A stretch of 41,110 nt of DNA from CAZCGA01 sp964498075. Its GTDB lineage: Bacteria > Desulfobacterota > Binatia > HRBIN30. Under the pieces are notes generated by a model, which was not told the DNA's origin, made no database searches, and was given only the letters and a program-made list of their open reading frames with translations. The DNA lies in assembly GCA_964498075.1 (NCBI GenBank), contig CAZCGA010000047.1:1-41110 (forward strand), written 5' to 3'. The translations under genes were made by a program, and so were the position numbers. Positions 15,435 through 23,552 of this stretch are shown here, piece after piece; the stretch's first letter is position 1; the number at the start of each line of letters is the position of its first letter.

Positions 15435-17834
15435 TCACGGCAGCAGGCCCAGCGCACGCCAAAACGGAATGGCGACCAGAATCGCCAACAGGTAGATCAG
15501 CCCGTAGCTCCAGGCCAACAGTCGCACCTGACCGTGCGTGAAGGCCTTCTCCTTCGTACCGAAGTAGAGCGCCAGGTAGTAGGTACTCTGGTACGGCAGG
15601 AACCAGACGGACACGGTCGTGCAGACCACCAGGATCACCACCAGCGGGTTGATGAGCGCGCTGGTCGCGATGGGGACGAGCGTCACGGTCAGCAGTGACA
15701 CCAGCGGGAGGCTCGGCAGGACGAAGCGCGCGGCGAAGACGGCGAGGGCCACGAGCAGCAGAAACTCGGACGGGTGCGCCGTCACCGGCTCGAGCAGGGG
15801 AGCCAGCTGCAGGATCACCCAGCTGTCGACCCCGAGGTGTTGCACGACGCCGCTCAGACTGAGCACCGCGCCGAGGTAGAACAGGAAGTCCCAGTAGATG
15901 CCGGCGCGGAAGGACGTACGGTCCAGAAGGTTGGCGGCCAGTAGCACTGTCAGCCCACCCATCGCGACCCAGGCGACGTCGACGCCATGGTACGGCGCGG
16001 TAATCCATCCGATCACCGCCGCGAGCAACACGGCGCCGTTCACCAGCTCGGCGCGCGACGGCCGCCCGAGCGCTTCGAGCTGCGTCTCGATGAGCCCGCG
16101 CGAGATCGTCGGCTGAAACTCCGGTGGAAAGAGGAACATGGTCGTCGCGAAGCCGAGGACGAAGGTGACCACCGCGAGCGGCAGGGCCGCGAGCCACCAG
16201 CTGCCCCAGCTCACCTGCGCGTGGGCCCACTCCGGCAGCAGCCCCCACGCCAGAAGATTCTCCGCCGCGCCGGTGAGGAAGAACGGGCTCATCTGTCCGA
16301 AGCCGAGCACGGCAGCCATCGCCAACCCAGCCGAGCCGTTGCTGCGCCGGGCGTAGCCGAGCGAGTCGGAGAGCGCCAAGATGATCGGTCCGGCGACCGC
16401 GACCCCCGAGGTGACGTCGGGGATGCACAGCGTGATGCCCGTACCACTGAGCGCCAGCCCCATGGCCTGGCCGCGATAGCTCAGCGGGAACCGCTGCAGA
16501 ATGTGCAGCGCCAGGCGAAACAGCAACCCCGAGTTCTGTAGCGATGCCGCGATTCCCAGGACGCCGATGATGAGGAAGAAGGGCCCGGTGGTAAACCCGG
16601 AAACGGCCACCGTCGCAGGCACGATGTCTAGGAAGATCCACGCGATGACCATGCCGATGCCGACCACGTAATCGGGCAGCAGGTCCAACGCCCAGAAGGT
16701 CACGGCGCCGGCCAGCAGTGCGAGCATGCGCATACCTTCGGTGCTCAGACCCGCGGGTGGCGGCCAGGCCCAGATGCCCAGGGCGATGGCCATCCCGAAG
16801 ATCGTCGCGGCCCACCTCGCGGCGCGTGTCGACATCAAGCCGGTCCCGAAGCGAGGCTTGAGAGTGGGCACAGGGCTGGTGTCCGCCGGGCGGGCGGCGT
16901 GCTCGATACGGGCGCGCAACGCCGGCAGGAACTCCGCCACCACGGGCGCCGGCAAGAGATCCAGCCACCCGCGCAGCACGTCCAGACGTCCACCGGCGAC
17001 GAGCCCCTCGGCCTCGCGCCCCAGCAGCTGGGCCGCGAACTGAAACTCCCGGGCGTGCAGGTAGTGATCAATCGCCTGATCGAAGCGGCTCGCGCGCAGG
17101 TAGAGCCCGGCGGCCTGACGGTGCAGGTCGCGCAAACCGTCACTCCCCACTTCCGCCGTCAACCGCTCGACCAGGAAGTCGCGCACCGCTTCGGGGTAAC
17201 CGAGCACCCCGTCACTGCGGGCGACGAACGCCCCACAGGCGTCCAGCTCGGCGACCACTGCGTCGGGGCTGTCCCGCCCGAGCAGGTCGCAGACGATCGC
17301 CGGGTCGAGGACGGTCAGCACGGCGGAGCGGCTGAGGAAGTGCTGGCGCGCGGCCGGTTGGGCGGCAAAGAGGGCGTCGATCTGGAAGCTGAAGGCGGCC
17401 TGCACCTTCGACAGCTGCCGGTTGGTTTCGTAGAGGCGGTCGCCGACGACCTGGGTGAAGTGGAAGATGAGCAGCGGGTTCTCCTCGATCAGCCCGTCGA
17501 ACTTCTCCTTCGTCAGGCGCCACAGCTCTACGTCGCTGCGTGCGATCACCGTCGCCGAACGCGGCCGATCCGAGAACAACGCCCGCTCCCCGAACCACTG
17601 GTTGGGGCCGTTGACGGCGACCAGGGCGCGCTGGTTGTCACCTTGGTTGACCAGCACCTCCACCTCTCCCGACTTAATGATGTAGAAGTCGTGCGCCGGA
17701 TCCCCCTCGTAGCAAATGACCGTGCCGCGCGGATGGCGCTCCTCGCGCAGGTCGGCGATGATCTTCGCGAAGCTTCCCGGAGGCAGACTGGCAAAGATGG
17801 GGATACGCCGCAGAACCGTAGCCAGCGAATCCAT
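15435..17834 (-). CDS. Cyclic-nucleotide-binding / MalT-like / SLC13 transporter fusion
   Basis: A 799-residue fusion. Residues about 10-130 form a CRP-type cyclic-nucleotide-binding domain with the phosphate-binding cassette FGERALFSDRPRSATVIA, including the Glu and Arg that contact cyclic nucleotide. Residues about 165-320 match the winged-helix and TPR-like region that follows the ATPase in MalT/LuxR regulators (LHRQAAGLYLRASRFDQAIDHY, then AAQLLGREAEGL, GRLDVLRGWLDLLP). From about 345 on there are some eleven hydrophobic segments of a DASS/SLC13-type sodium-anion symporter, with helix-turn segments IPDVTSGVAVAGPI and FFLTGAAENLLAWG in the positions of the family's substrate and sodium loops. 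The preferred start is ATG 17832-17834, since residues before it look untranslated. Cyclic nucleotide may gate uptake of a dicarboxylate or other anion; the substrate is unknown. Confidence 0.8.
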   Translation of the reverse strand: MDSLATVLRRIPIFASLPPGSFAKIIADLREERHPRGTVICYEGDPAHDFYIIKSGEVEVLVNQGDNQRALVAVNGPNQWFGERALFSDRPRSATVIARSDVELWRLTKEKFDGLIEENPLLIFHFTQVVGDRLYETNRQLSKVQAAFSFQIDALFAAQPAARQHFLSRSAVLTVLDPAIVCDLLGRDSPDAVVAELDACGAFVARSDGVLGYPEAVRDFLVERLTAEVGSDGLRDLHRQAAGLYLRASRFDQAIDHYLHAREFQFAAQLLGREAEGLVAGGRLDVLRGWLDLLPAPVVAEFLPALRARIEHAARPADTSPVPTLKPRFGTGLMSTRAARWAATIFGMAIALGIWAWPPPAGLSTEGMRMLALLAGAVTFWALDLLPDYVVGIGMVIAWIFLDIVPATVAVSGFTTGPFFLIIGVLGIAASLQNSGLLFRLALHILQRFPLSYRGQAMGLALSGTGITLCIPDVTSGVAVAGPIILALSDSLGYARRSNGSAGLAMAAVLGFGQMSPFFLTGAAENLLAWGLLPEWAHAQVSWGSWWLAALPLAVVTFVLGFATTMFLFPPEFQPTISRGLIETQLEALGRPSRAELVNGAVLLAAVIGWITAPYHGVDVAWVAMGGLTVLLAANLLDRTSFRAGIYWDFLFYLGAVLSLSGVVQHLGVDSWVILQLAPLLEPVTAHPSEFLLLVALAVFAARFVLPSLPLVSLLTVTLVPIATSALINPLVVILVVCTTVSVWFLPYQSTYYLALYFGTKEKAFTHGQVRLLAWSYGLIYLLAILVAIPFWRALGLLP

Positions 17835-17988
17835 GGCGCCCGTATGTATCACAGCGCGACGAAAGCGAAAGTGTGACCGGCATGCGCGACCCACCCGGCA
17901 CCATGGGTATTGCCTCAGCAACGAACTGCAGCCAGCATAGCGCCGATTCACCGACGCACTTGGTCTCAGGCGCTATCGGAGGGAGACT

Positions 17989-18360
17989 ATGGTCAAGACG
18001 CAAGGGCTGTATCACATCCATTTGGTCGTCCGTGACATCGAGCGCGCTCTGCGCTTCTACTGTGACGTGTTCGGGTGCCAGGAGCAGTTCCGCTCCGGCC
18101 CGAAGATGGTGTTTCTCAGTACACCCGGCCGCGGCGACCTCATCACCTTGAACGAGGACGAGGCTCAGAAGGAGAAGGCCGGTGAGAGCGGCGGCATCGC
18201 GCACTTTGGGTTCCGCCTGGAGGATGGCGCCACGCTCGGCTCAGCCATCCATGAGGTCGAGCGGGCGGGCGGCAGGCTGATCGATCGCGGCGAGCATGCT
18301 CCCGGCGTTGCCTACGCGTACGTCAGCGACCCGGACGGCTACGTGATCGAGTTGGGCTGA
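17989..18360 (+). CDS. VOC-family (glyoxalase/dioxygenase fold) protein
   Basis: A 123-residue single vicinal-oxygen-chelate domain made of two beta-alpha-beta-beta-beta modules. Metal-ligand candidates are the His in YHIHLVV (start of module one), the His in GGIAHFGF (start of module two) and the Glu in DGYVIELG at the end. Family members are metal-dependent lyases, dioxygenases or drug-binding proteins, so the reaction cannot be given. A strong GGAGGG precedes the ATG. It begins a plus-strand run with egtB (17 bases later), divergent from the transporter fusion gene. Confidence 0.8.
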   Translation: MVKTQGLYHIHLVVRDIERALRFYCDVFGCQEQFRSGPKMVFLSTPGRGDLITLNEDEAQKEKAGESGGIAHFGFRLEDGATLGSAIHEVERAGGRLIDRGEHAPGVAYAYVSDPDGYVIELG

Positions 18361-18377
18361 ACGTTGGGAAGGGTCCG

Positions 18378-19670
18378 ATGAGCTCGATTCTGCCCGGCCG
18401 CATGGAGTCCGCGGAGCCACGCTCCTCCACGTCGCTGGCGCAACGCTATCGCAACGTCCGCCAAGCAACCGAGCTACTGTGCGCGCCCTTATCTCCGGAA
18501 GACTGCCAGGTGCAGTCGATGGACGATGCCAGCCCCGCGAAGTGGCATCTCGCGCACACGAGCTGGTTTTTCGAGACGTTCGTCCTCGAGTCGAACGTGC
18601 GCGGCTACCGGCCCCTTCATCCGCAGTATCGCGTCTTGTTCAACTCCTACTACCAAACCGTCGGCGCGCAATTCCCACGCCCCCAGCGAGGTCTGCTGTC
18701 GCGGCCGAGTCTCCACGAGGTCCTCACCTACCGCGCCTACGTGGATCGAAACATCCTGGCGTTCATTGAAGAGCCGGGCCGCCTTGGCGTCCGGTGCGCG
18801 AAGGTGATCGAGCTCGGGCTGCAGCATGAGCAGCAGCATCAGGAGCTGATCCTGACGGACGTGAAGCACCTGTTCGCCGGCAATCCGTTGCGTCCGGCAT
18901 ACCACGACTGTCCTTCGCCGCCGCGGCGCGATAGCGGCGCGCTGCGCTGGTGTGGTTACGCCGAGGCGACCCGATGGATCGGCCACGACGAGCACGGCTT
19001 CGCGTTCGACAACGAGCAACCGCGCCACCGCGCATACGTTGCGGCCTTCGAGCTGGCCTCCCGGGTCGTCACGAACGGCGAGCTCTTGGCGTTCATCGAA
19101 GACGGCGGGTATCAGCGTCCCGAGCTGTGGCTGTCGGACGGCTGGAGCGCGGTGCGGACGAGAGGCTGGCAGGCACCGCTCTACTGGGAGCGGCACGAGG
19201 AAGGCTGGTTCGTCATGACGCTGGCGGGTCTGCGCGAGCTGCGCAGGGACGAGCCCGTCTGCCACGTCAGCTTTTATGAAGCCGAGGCCTTTGCCCGTTG
19301 GGCGGGGGTGCGGCTGCCGACCGAGGCCGAGTGGGAGGTTGCCGCTGCGGGCGCGCCGCTGGACGGCAACTTCGTCGAGTCGGGTCTGCTGCACCCGGCG
19401 CCCGCACCGGCAACGGGGCATGAACCCGCGCAGCTGTTCGGCGACGTGTGGGAGTGGACGCAAGGCGCCTATGCGCCGTATCCCGGCTATCGTCCGCCCG
19501 CCGGTGCGCTCGGAGAGTACAATGGCAAGTTCATGTGCAGTCAGATGGTGTTGCGCGGCGGCTCGTGCGCGACACCGGCCGCACACATGCGCGCCACCTA
19601 TCGGAACTTCTTTCCACCCGATGCCCGATGGCAGTTCAGCGGTATCCGCCTGGCTCGCGACGTAGGATGA
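18378..19670 (+). CDS. egtB: EgtB-type hercynine oxygenase (sulfoxide synthase)
   Basis: A 430-residue protein with a DinB-like N-terminal domain and a C-terminal formylglycine-generating-enzyme-like domain, the two-domain layout of EgtB. Iron ligands are visible as the His in WHLAHTSWFFETF (H57/H60) and the HEQQHQE motif (H150 and H154). The C-terminal domain has LPTEAEWEVAA, GDVWEWTQGAYAPY and VLRGGSCATP. The enzyme joins cysteine or gamma-glutamylcysteine to hercynine using oxygen, in ergothioneine biosynthesis. Its usual partner EgtD (histidine trimethyltransferase) is not in the window. It follows the VOC gene by 17 bases and precedes the LLM oxidoreductase by 19. Confidence 0.88.
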   Translation: MSSILPGRMESAEPRSSTSLAQRYRNVRQATELLCAPLSPEDCQVQSMDDASPAKWHLAHTSWFFETFVLESNVRGYRPLHPQYRVLFNSYYQTVGAQFPRPQRGLLSRPSLHEVLTYRAYVDRNILAFIEEPGRLGVRCAKVIELGLQHEQQHQELILTDVKHLFAGNPLRPAYHDCPSPPRRDSGALRWCGYAEATRWIGHDEHGFAFDNEQPRHRAYVAAFELASRVVTNGELLAFIEDGGYQRPELWLSDGWSAVRTRGWQAPLYWERHEEGWFVMTLAGLRELRRDEPVCHVSFYEAEAFARWAGVRLPTEAEWEVAAAGAPLDGNFVESGLLHPAPAPATGHEPAQLFGDVWEWTQGAYAPYPGYRPPAGALGEYNGKFMCSQMVLRGGSCATPAAHMRATYRNFFPPDARWQFSGIRLARDVG

Positions 19671-19689
19671 CGGGACGGAGGAATCACGT

Positions 19690-20688
19690 ATGCGCCTGGG
19701 ATTGATGGTGGGGTACTGGATGTCGGGGCCTGAGAACCCCATCGACCTCGTGCTCGAGGCCGAACGGCTCGGCTACGATTCGGTATGGACCGCGGAAGCC
19801 TACGGCTCCGACGTCGTTGCACCGCTGTGCTGGATTGGGGCGCGCACCACACGCATCAAGCTCGGGACGGGCATCATGCAGATCTCGGCACGCACGCCGG
19901 CCTGCGTTGCGATGACCGCGGCGACCATCGATCACCTCTCCGGCGGGCGCTTGATCCTGGGTGTCGGCGTGTCCGGCCCGCAGGTTGTCGAGGGCTGGTA
20001 CGGCCAACCGTTCCCCAAGCCGATGGGGCGCACGCGCGAGTTCATCCAGCTGGTGCGCACGATGCTCCGCCGCGAGGGTCCGGTCACCTTCTCGGGCGAG
20101 CACTACCAGCTGCCGTACAAGGGCGGTGCCGGTCTGGGCAAACCGCTCAAGCTCATCGTGCATCCGTTGCGGCAGGAGATCCCGATATACCTGGGCGCCG
20201 AGGGTCCGAAGAACATCGAGATGGCGACCGAGATCTGCGACGGGTGGCTGCCGCTCTACTATTCCCCGTACCGGCCGGAGGTGTACGCCCAGTCGTTGCG
20301 CAACGCGAAGCCGGGCTTCGACGTGGCTGCGCTGGTGACCGTCAACGTCAACGACGATCTCGAGCAAGCGCTCATGCCGGTGAAGTGGATGCTGGCGTTC
20401 TACATCGGTGGTATGGGCGCCAAGAAGAAGAACTTCCACGCCGACCTGGTGCGTCGCATGGGCTATCCCGAGGCGGCCGACCAGGTGCAGGAGCTGTTCT
20501 TCGCCGGCAAGCGCGCCGAGGCCGCCGCGGCGGTTCCGGACGAGTTCGCCGATGAGATCTCGCTCGTCGGGCCTCCGGCGCGCATCCGCGACCGACTCAA
20601 GGCGTGGCGCGGGACCCCCGTCACCACCATCCTCGCCGGGACACGCGACCCGGCAGCGATTCGGCTGCTCGCCGAAGAGCTGCTCTAA
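19690..20688 (+). CDS. LLM-class (F420-dependent type) oxidoreductase
   Basis: A 332-residue TIM-barrel protein of the bacterial luciferase-like family. It has the N-terminal LGLMVGYW strand, AERLGYDSVWTAEAYGSD, the GTGIMQISARTPACVAMTAATIDHLSGGR segment spread over residues 59-87, LILGVGVSGPQVVEGWYG, and IPIYLGAEGPKNIEMATEICDGW. Members of this shape mostly use reduced F420, some use FMN. The substrate is not readable; the product fits hydroxylation or dehydrogenation in lipid or xenobiotic catabolism, which suits the neighbouring enoyl-CoA hydratase. It lies 19 bases behind egtB, so it shares its transcript. Confidence 0.85.
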   Translation: MRLGLMVGYWMSGPENPIDLVLEAERLGYDSVWTAEAYGSDVVAPLCWIGARTTRIKLGTGIMQISARTPACVAMTAATIDHLSGGRLILGVGVSGPQVVEGWYGQPFPKPMGRTREFIQLVRTMLRREGPVTFSGEHYQLPYKGGAGLGKPLKLIVHPLRQEIPIYLGAEGPKNIEMATEICDGWLPLYYSPYRPEVYAQSLRNAKPGFDVAALVTVNVNDDLEQALMPVKWMLAFYIGGMGAKKKNFHADLVRRMGYPEAADQVQELFFAGKRAEAAAAVPDEFADEISLVGPPARIRDRLKAWRGTPVTTILAGTRDPAAIRLLAEELL

Positions 20689-20755
20689 AGTTGCGGGCGG
20701 CGGTTGACGTGTGTTAACCAGGATCAGCCAACCAACGCCTGCCACAGGAGTAGTC

Positions 20756-21559
20756 ATGGCCGAGCTCGAAACCGTTCGCTTCGAAGTGGAGAATCGCGTC
20801 GCTACGATCACGCTCAACCGGCCCGAGCGCAAGAATGCGATGAACCAGCAACTGAAGGACGAGCTGCGCAGCTGCTGGAAGCGCGTCAAGGCGGATACCG
20901 ACATTTGGGTGGCGATCATCACCGGTGCCGGCGCAGCCTTCTCCAGCGGTGCGGACGTCGAGTCTCTGGCCACGGGCGGGTTCGACAAGCCGAACCGCTG
21001 GCACGAGCTGGCAATGATCGAAGGAATCGTTGACCTGCCCACCCCACGCCGGCAACGCGTCCACAAGCCCGTCATCGCGGCGGTGAACGGTGTGGTCGCC
21101 GGGTTCTCGCTCGACTTGGTGACGGAATCCGACATCCCCATCGCGTCGGAGAACGCCTACTTCGTCGATCCGCATGTGTCCATCGGCTACGTGTCGTCCC
21201 ACGAGATGGTGAACATGGCGCGCCGTGTGCCGGTTGCGGTGGCGCTGCGGATGGCACTGCTCGGCAGCCGAGAGCGTATGAGTGCCCAGCGTGCATACGA
21301 GGTGGGCCTGGTGACCGAAGTGGTTCCGCACGATCGCCTCATGACCCGGGCGCGCGAGCTCGCCGAGATGCTGCTGAGCAACTCGCCCCTGGCCGTGTGG
21401 GGGACGAAGATGGCCATTCTGCAAGGACTCGGCCTGCCAATCCCGCAAGCTGAGGAGATCGCCGCGGGCTACCTCGAAGTCGTCGAGCAGTCCGAGGATC
21501 ACAAGGAAGGTCCGCGCTCCTTCGTCGAGAAACGCAAGCCGGCGTGGAAGGGACGTTGA
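20756..21559 (+). CDS. Enoyl-CoA hydratase/isomerase family protein
   Basis: A 267-residue crotonase-fold protein. It has the family start RVATITLNRPERKNAMN, the oxyanion-hole segments SSGADVESLA and VAAVNGVVAGFSLDLV... (in the form AAVNGVVAGFSL), and the trimerisation segment VGLVTEVVPHDRLM. The catalytic Glu pair of classical hydratases is not clear in the region FVDPHVSIGYVSSHEMVNMARR, so hydratase, isomerase or other acyl-CoA chemistry are all possible. The ATG at 20756 follows the ribosome binding site CAGGAG; a GTG at 20711 in frame is less likely. It lies 67 bases after the LLM gene. Confidence 0.82.
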   Translation: MAELETVRFEVENRVATITLNRPERKNAMNQQLKDELRSCWKRVKADTDIWVAIITGAGAAFSSGADVESLATGGFDKPNRWHELAMIEGIVDLPTPRRQRVHKPVIAAVNGVVAGFSLDLVTESDIPIASENAYFVDPHVSIGYVSSHEMVNMARRVPVAVALRMALLGSRERMSAQRAYEVGLVTEVVPHDRLMTRARELAEMLLSNSPLAVWGTKMAILQGLGLPIPQAEEIAAGYLEVVEQSEDHKEGPRSFVEKRKPAWKGR

Positions 21560-21564
21560 GGAGC

Positions 21565-21596
21565 GCCCGCCTCGAAGTTGCCGAGGTGGTGCGGGC
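21565..21596. terminator. Possible stem-loop between convergent genes
   Basis: GCCCGC at 21565-21570 pairs with GCGGGC at 21591-21596, and inside it CTCG (21571-21574) pairs with CGAG (21582-21585), with a 5-base bulge on the right arm. It lies in the 77-base space between the convergent hydratase and GAF genes. No T-run follows, so a rho-independent terminator is only a possibility. Confidence 0.25.
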
Positions 21597-21636
21597 GTAC
21601 GGCTTCGAGCGCGACGCCTGACGGACTTCTTGGGGC

Positions 21637-22407
21637 TCAGTGCAGGTGCGCCGGCGCCACCAGCCATCCACGTCCGACACCGACCAGCAGGGCACCGACC
21701 GCGCTCAACACTAGGCCGATCAGCGTTCCCGATCGGGTCGGCAGCTCGCGGAGCGGCAGGGCCAAGGCCAGGTGGCTGAAGATCGCGCCGGCGACGAACA
21801 GCATGCCGACGGCCAGCAGCGCGAATCCCGCCCAGCCACACACCTGTCGCAGCCCGATCACTTCGCCGCGCAGTCGGTTGTAGAGCAGCGTCTTCTCGTA
21901 GGCGACGGCAATGTCGGCGGCGAGCGCTTCAAGGAACTCGAGATCATCGGCGGTTGGAGTGCCGGCGGCATTGATCAACTCGATGACGCCGAGGTTGCCC
22001 GACCGGGTGCGCAGCGGCGCGCACAGCAACGACCGGGTGGTCATATGCGTCATCTGGTCGACCCCGCGGTAGAAGCGCGGATCGTTCTCCACGTCGTTGA
22101 CCAGTGCGGCTTCGTCGTGGGACAAGACCCAGCCCGCAACGCCCTGGTCTGCCGGAAAGCGAATATCGGCCAGCCGGGCCTCGTCGGCGCGCTCGCCAGC
22201 TCCTGGTTCAGACGGGCGTTGGCTGCTGACCGGGAAGGAGAACTCGCGGCGCTCCGCGTCGAGGAGCAAAATGGCGCAGCCTTCCGCCCCGAAGGATTCG
22301 CGGGCTTGGCGGGTGGCGTAGCGGAGCAATTCGTCGAGGTCGGCGAACGTGGTGAGCCCGCGACTGAGTGTGTACAGGAGGTGTAACCGATCGGCCGCCG
22401 TCGCCAT
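21637..22407 (-). CDS. GAF-domain protein with two C-terminal membrane helices
   Basis: A 256-residue protein. Residues about 15-180 form a GAF domain (starts LYTLSRGLTTFADLDELLRY, ends DDLEFLEALAADIAVAYEKTLLY), with the typical ADQGVAGWVLSHDEAALVNDV and SLLCAPLRTRSGNLGVIELIN core. Two hydrophobic helices follow (VCGWAGFALLAVGMLFVAGAIF and a SGTLIGLVLSAVGALLVGVG segment). GAF domains bind small ligands such as cyclic nucleotides, haem or bilins; here no output enzyme is fused, so it may act through a partner. The start at 22405-22407 is preferred over 22446, since it precedes the domain directly. It is divergent from the LOG-family gene. Confidence 0.75.
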   Translation of the reverse strand: MATAADRLHLLYTLSRGLTTFADLDELLRYATRQARESFGAEGCAILLLDAERREFSFPVSSQRPSEPGAGERADEARLADIRFPADQGVAGWVLSHDEAALVNDVENDPRFYRGVDQMTHMTTRSLLCAPLRTRSGNLGVIELINAAGTPTADDLEFLEALAADIAVAYEKTLLYNRLRGEVIGLRQVCGWAGFALLAVGMLFVAGAIFSHLALALPLRELPTRSGTLIGLVLSAVGALLVGVGRGWLVAPAHLH

Positions 22408-22514
22408 GCGCGCAGGCACCCTATGCGTCACGGTGCGCGGAATCAAGCGCGGTACGGCATCCAGCCGCCCGCTACGTCGTGGCTCGAATCCGCCCCTTGG
22501 TCTATGATTCTCTT

Positions 22515-23543
22515 ATGACCCCCACCGGAACCTCTGAGGGCGCACGCCGGGCCGACCGTGGCTCGGATGCGGCCACCCCGACAGCCCGGGAGCGTTACGT
22601 CGATGCTCTTATCGCCACGGCCCAGCAGCTCCTGAGCGACGGCACGTCGATCGGCGACCTGAAGATCGCGACCGGGGCGCTGCAAGAGATGCAGCAAGCG
22701 TTCAAGGTGTTCGCGGCCTACCGCGGCGTACGCAAGGTGAGCGCGTTCGGATCGGCACGCACACAGACCGGCGACCCCGTCTTCCAGCTCGCGGAAGAGT
22801 TTGCGCGGCGCATCGCCGACTGTGGCTACATGGTCATCACCGGTGCCGGACCCGGCATCATGGAAGCCTGTCAGCGCGGTGCCGGACGCGAGCGGAGCTT
22901 CGGCGTCAATATTCGCCTGCCGCACGAGCAATCGGCGAACACGGTCATCGAGGGGGATCCGAAGCTGATGAACTTCCGGTACTTCTTCGCGCGCAAGCTC
23001 TTCTTCTTGAAGGAGGCCGACGCCATCGTGCTGTTTCCCGGTGGCTTCGGGACGCACGACGAAGGGTTCGAGACGCTGACGTTGTTACAGACCGGGAAAA
23101 CGCGGCCGGTACCGTTGGTGTTGCTGGACCGCCCGCGCGGTACCTACTGGAAGACGTGGCAACGCTACGTCGAGGACCACATCCTGCGGCGCAACATGAT
23201 GTCCCAGGACGATCTGGCGCTGTACCGGGTCACCGACAGCGTCGAAGCCGCGGTCAGCGAGATCGTCGGCTTCTACCGGGTGTATCACTCCTCGCGCTTC
23301 GTGCGCGATCGGTTGGTGATCCGGCTGTCGCGACCCTTGCCCGATGAATTCGTGCGGCGGTTGGCAGAAGAGTTCAACGACATCATCGCTGACGGCGACA
23401 TGAAGCAACGCGGCGCGCTGCGCGCGGAACGCGATGAGCCGGAGATTCTGCACTTGCCCCGGTTGGTGCTGCACTTCGACCGCCGGCACTTTGGACGGCT
23501 GCGGATGTTGATCGACCGCCTCAACACCGCGCCGGACGAGTAA
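22515..23543 (+). CDS. LOG-family (lysine-decarboxylase-like fold) protein
   Basis: A 342-residue protein with the Rossmann-like LOG fold. GAGPGIMEA is the nucleotide-binding turn and PGGFGTHDEGFE is the catalytic-type motif, in which the Glu residues serve phosphoribohydrolase activity. LOG enzymes release ribose-5-phosphate from cytokinin or nucleoside monophosphates; many bacterial members are housekeeping nucleotide hydrolases. A helical region of about 70 residues precedes the domain and a 90-residue C-terminal extension follows it, making the protein longer than plain LOG proteins of about 190-220 residues. TATGAT at 22503-22508 sits only 7 bases before the ATG, so the message may be nearly leaderless. 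It precedes the oxidase-like gene by 9 bases. Confidence 0.8.
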   Translation: MTPTGTSEGARRADRGSDAATPTARERYVDALIATAQQLLSDGTSIGDLKIATGALQEMQQAFKVFAAYRGVRKVSAFGSARTQTGDPVFQLAEEFARRIADCGYMVITGAGPGIMEACQRGAGRERSFGVNIRLPHEQSANTVIEGDPKLMNFRYFFARKLFFLKEADAIVLFPGGFGTHDEGFETLTLLQTGKTRPVPLVLLDRPRGTYWKTWQRYVEDHILRRNMMSQDDLALYRVTDSVEAAVSEIVGFYRVYHSSRFVRDRLVIRLSRPLPDEFVRRLAEEFNDIIADGDMKQRGALRAERDEPEILHLPRLVLHFDRRHFGRLRMLIDRLNTAPDE

Positions 23544-23552
23544 CCTGCTGGC

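Noticed and set aside
17846..17877. TCACA and TGTGA elements as a CRP site before the transporter fusion gene
   Set aside because: The half-sites are in the wrong order and too far apart for the TGTGA-N6-TCACA palindrome.
19684..21141. Long minus-strand frame across the LLM and hydratase genes
   Set aside because: Spans two well-supported plus-strand genes and has no family features.
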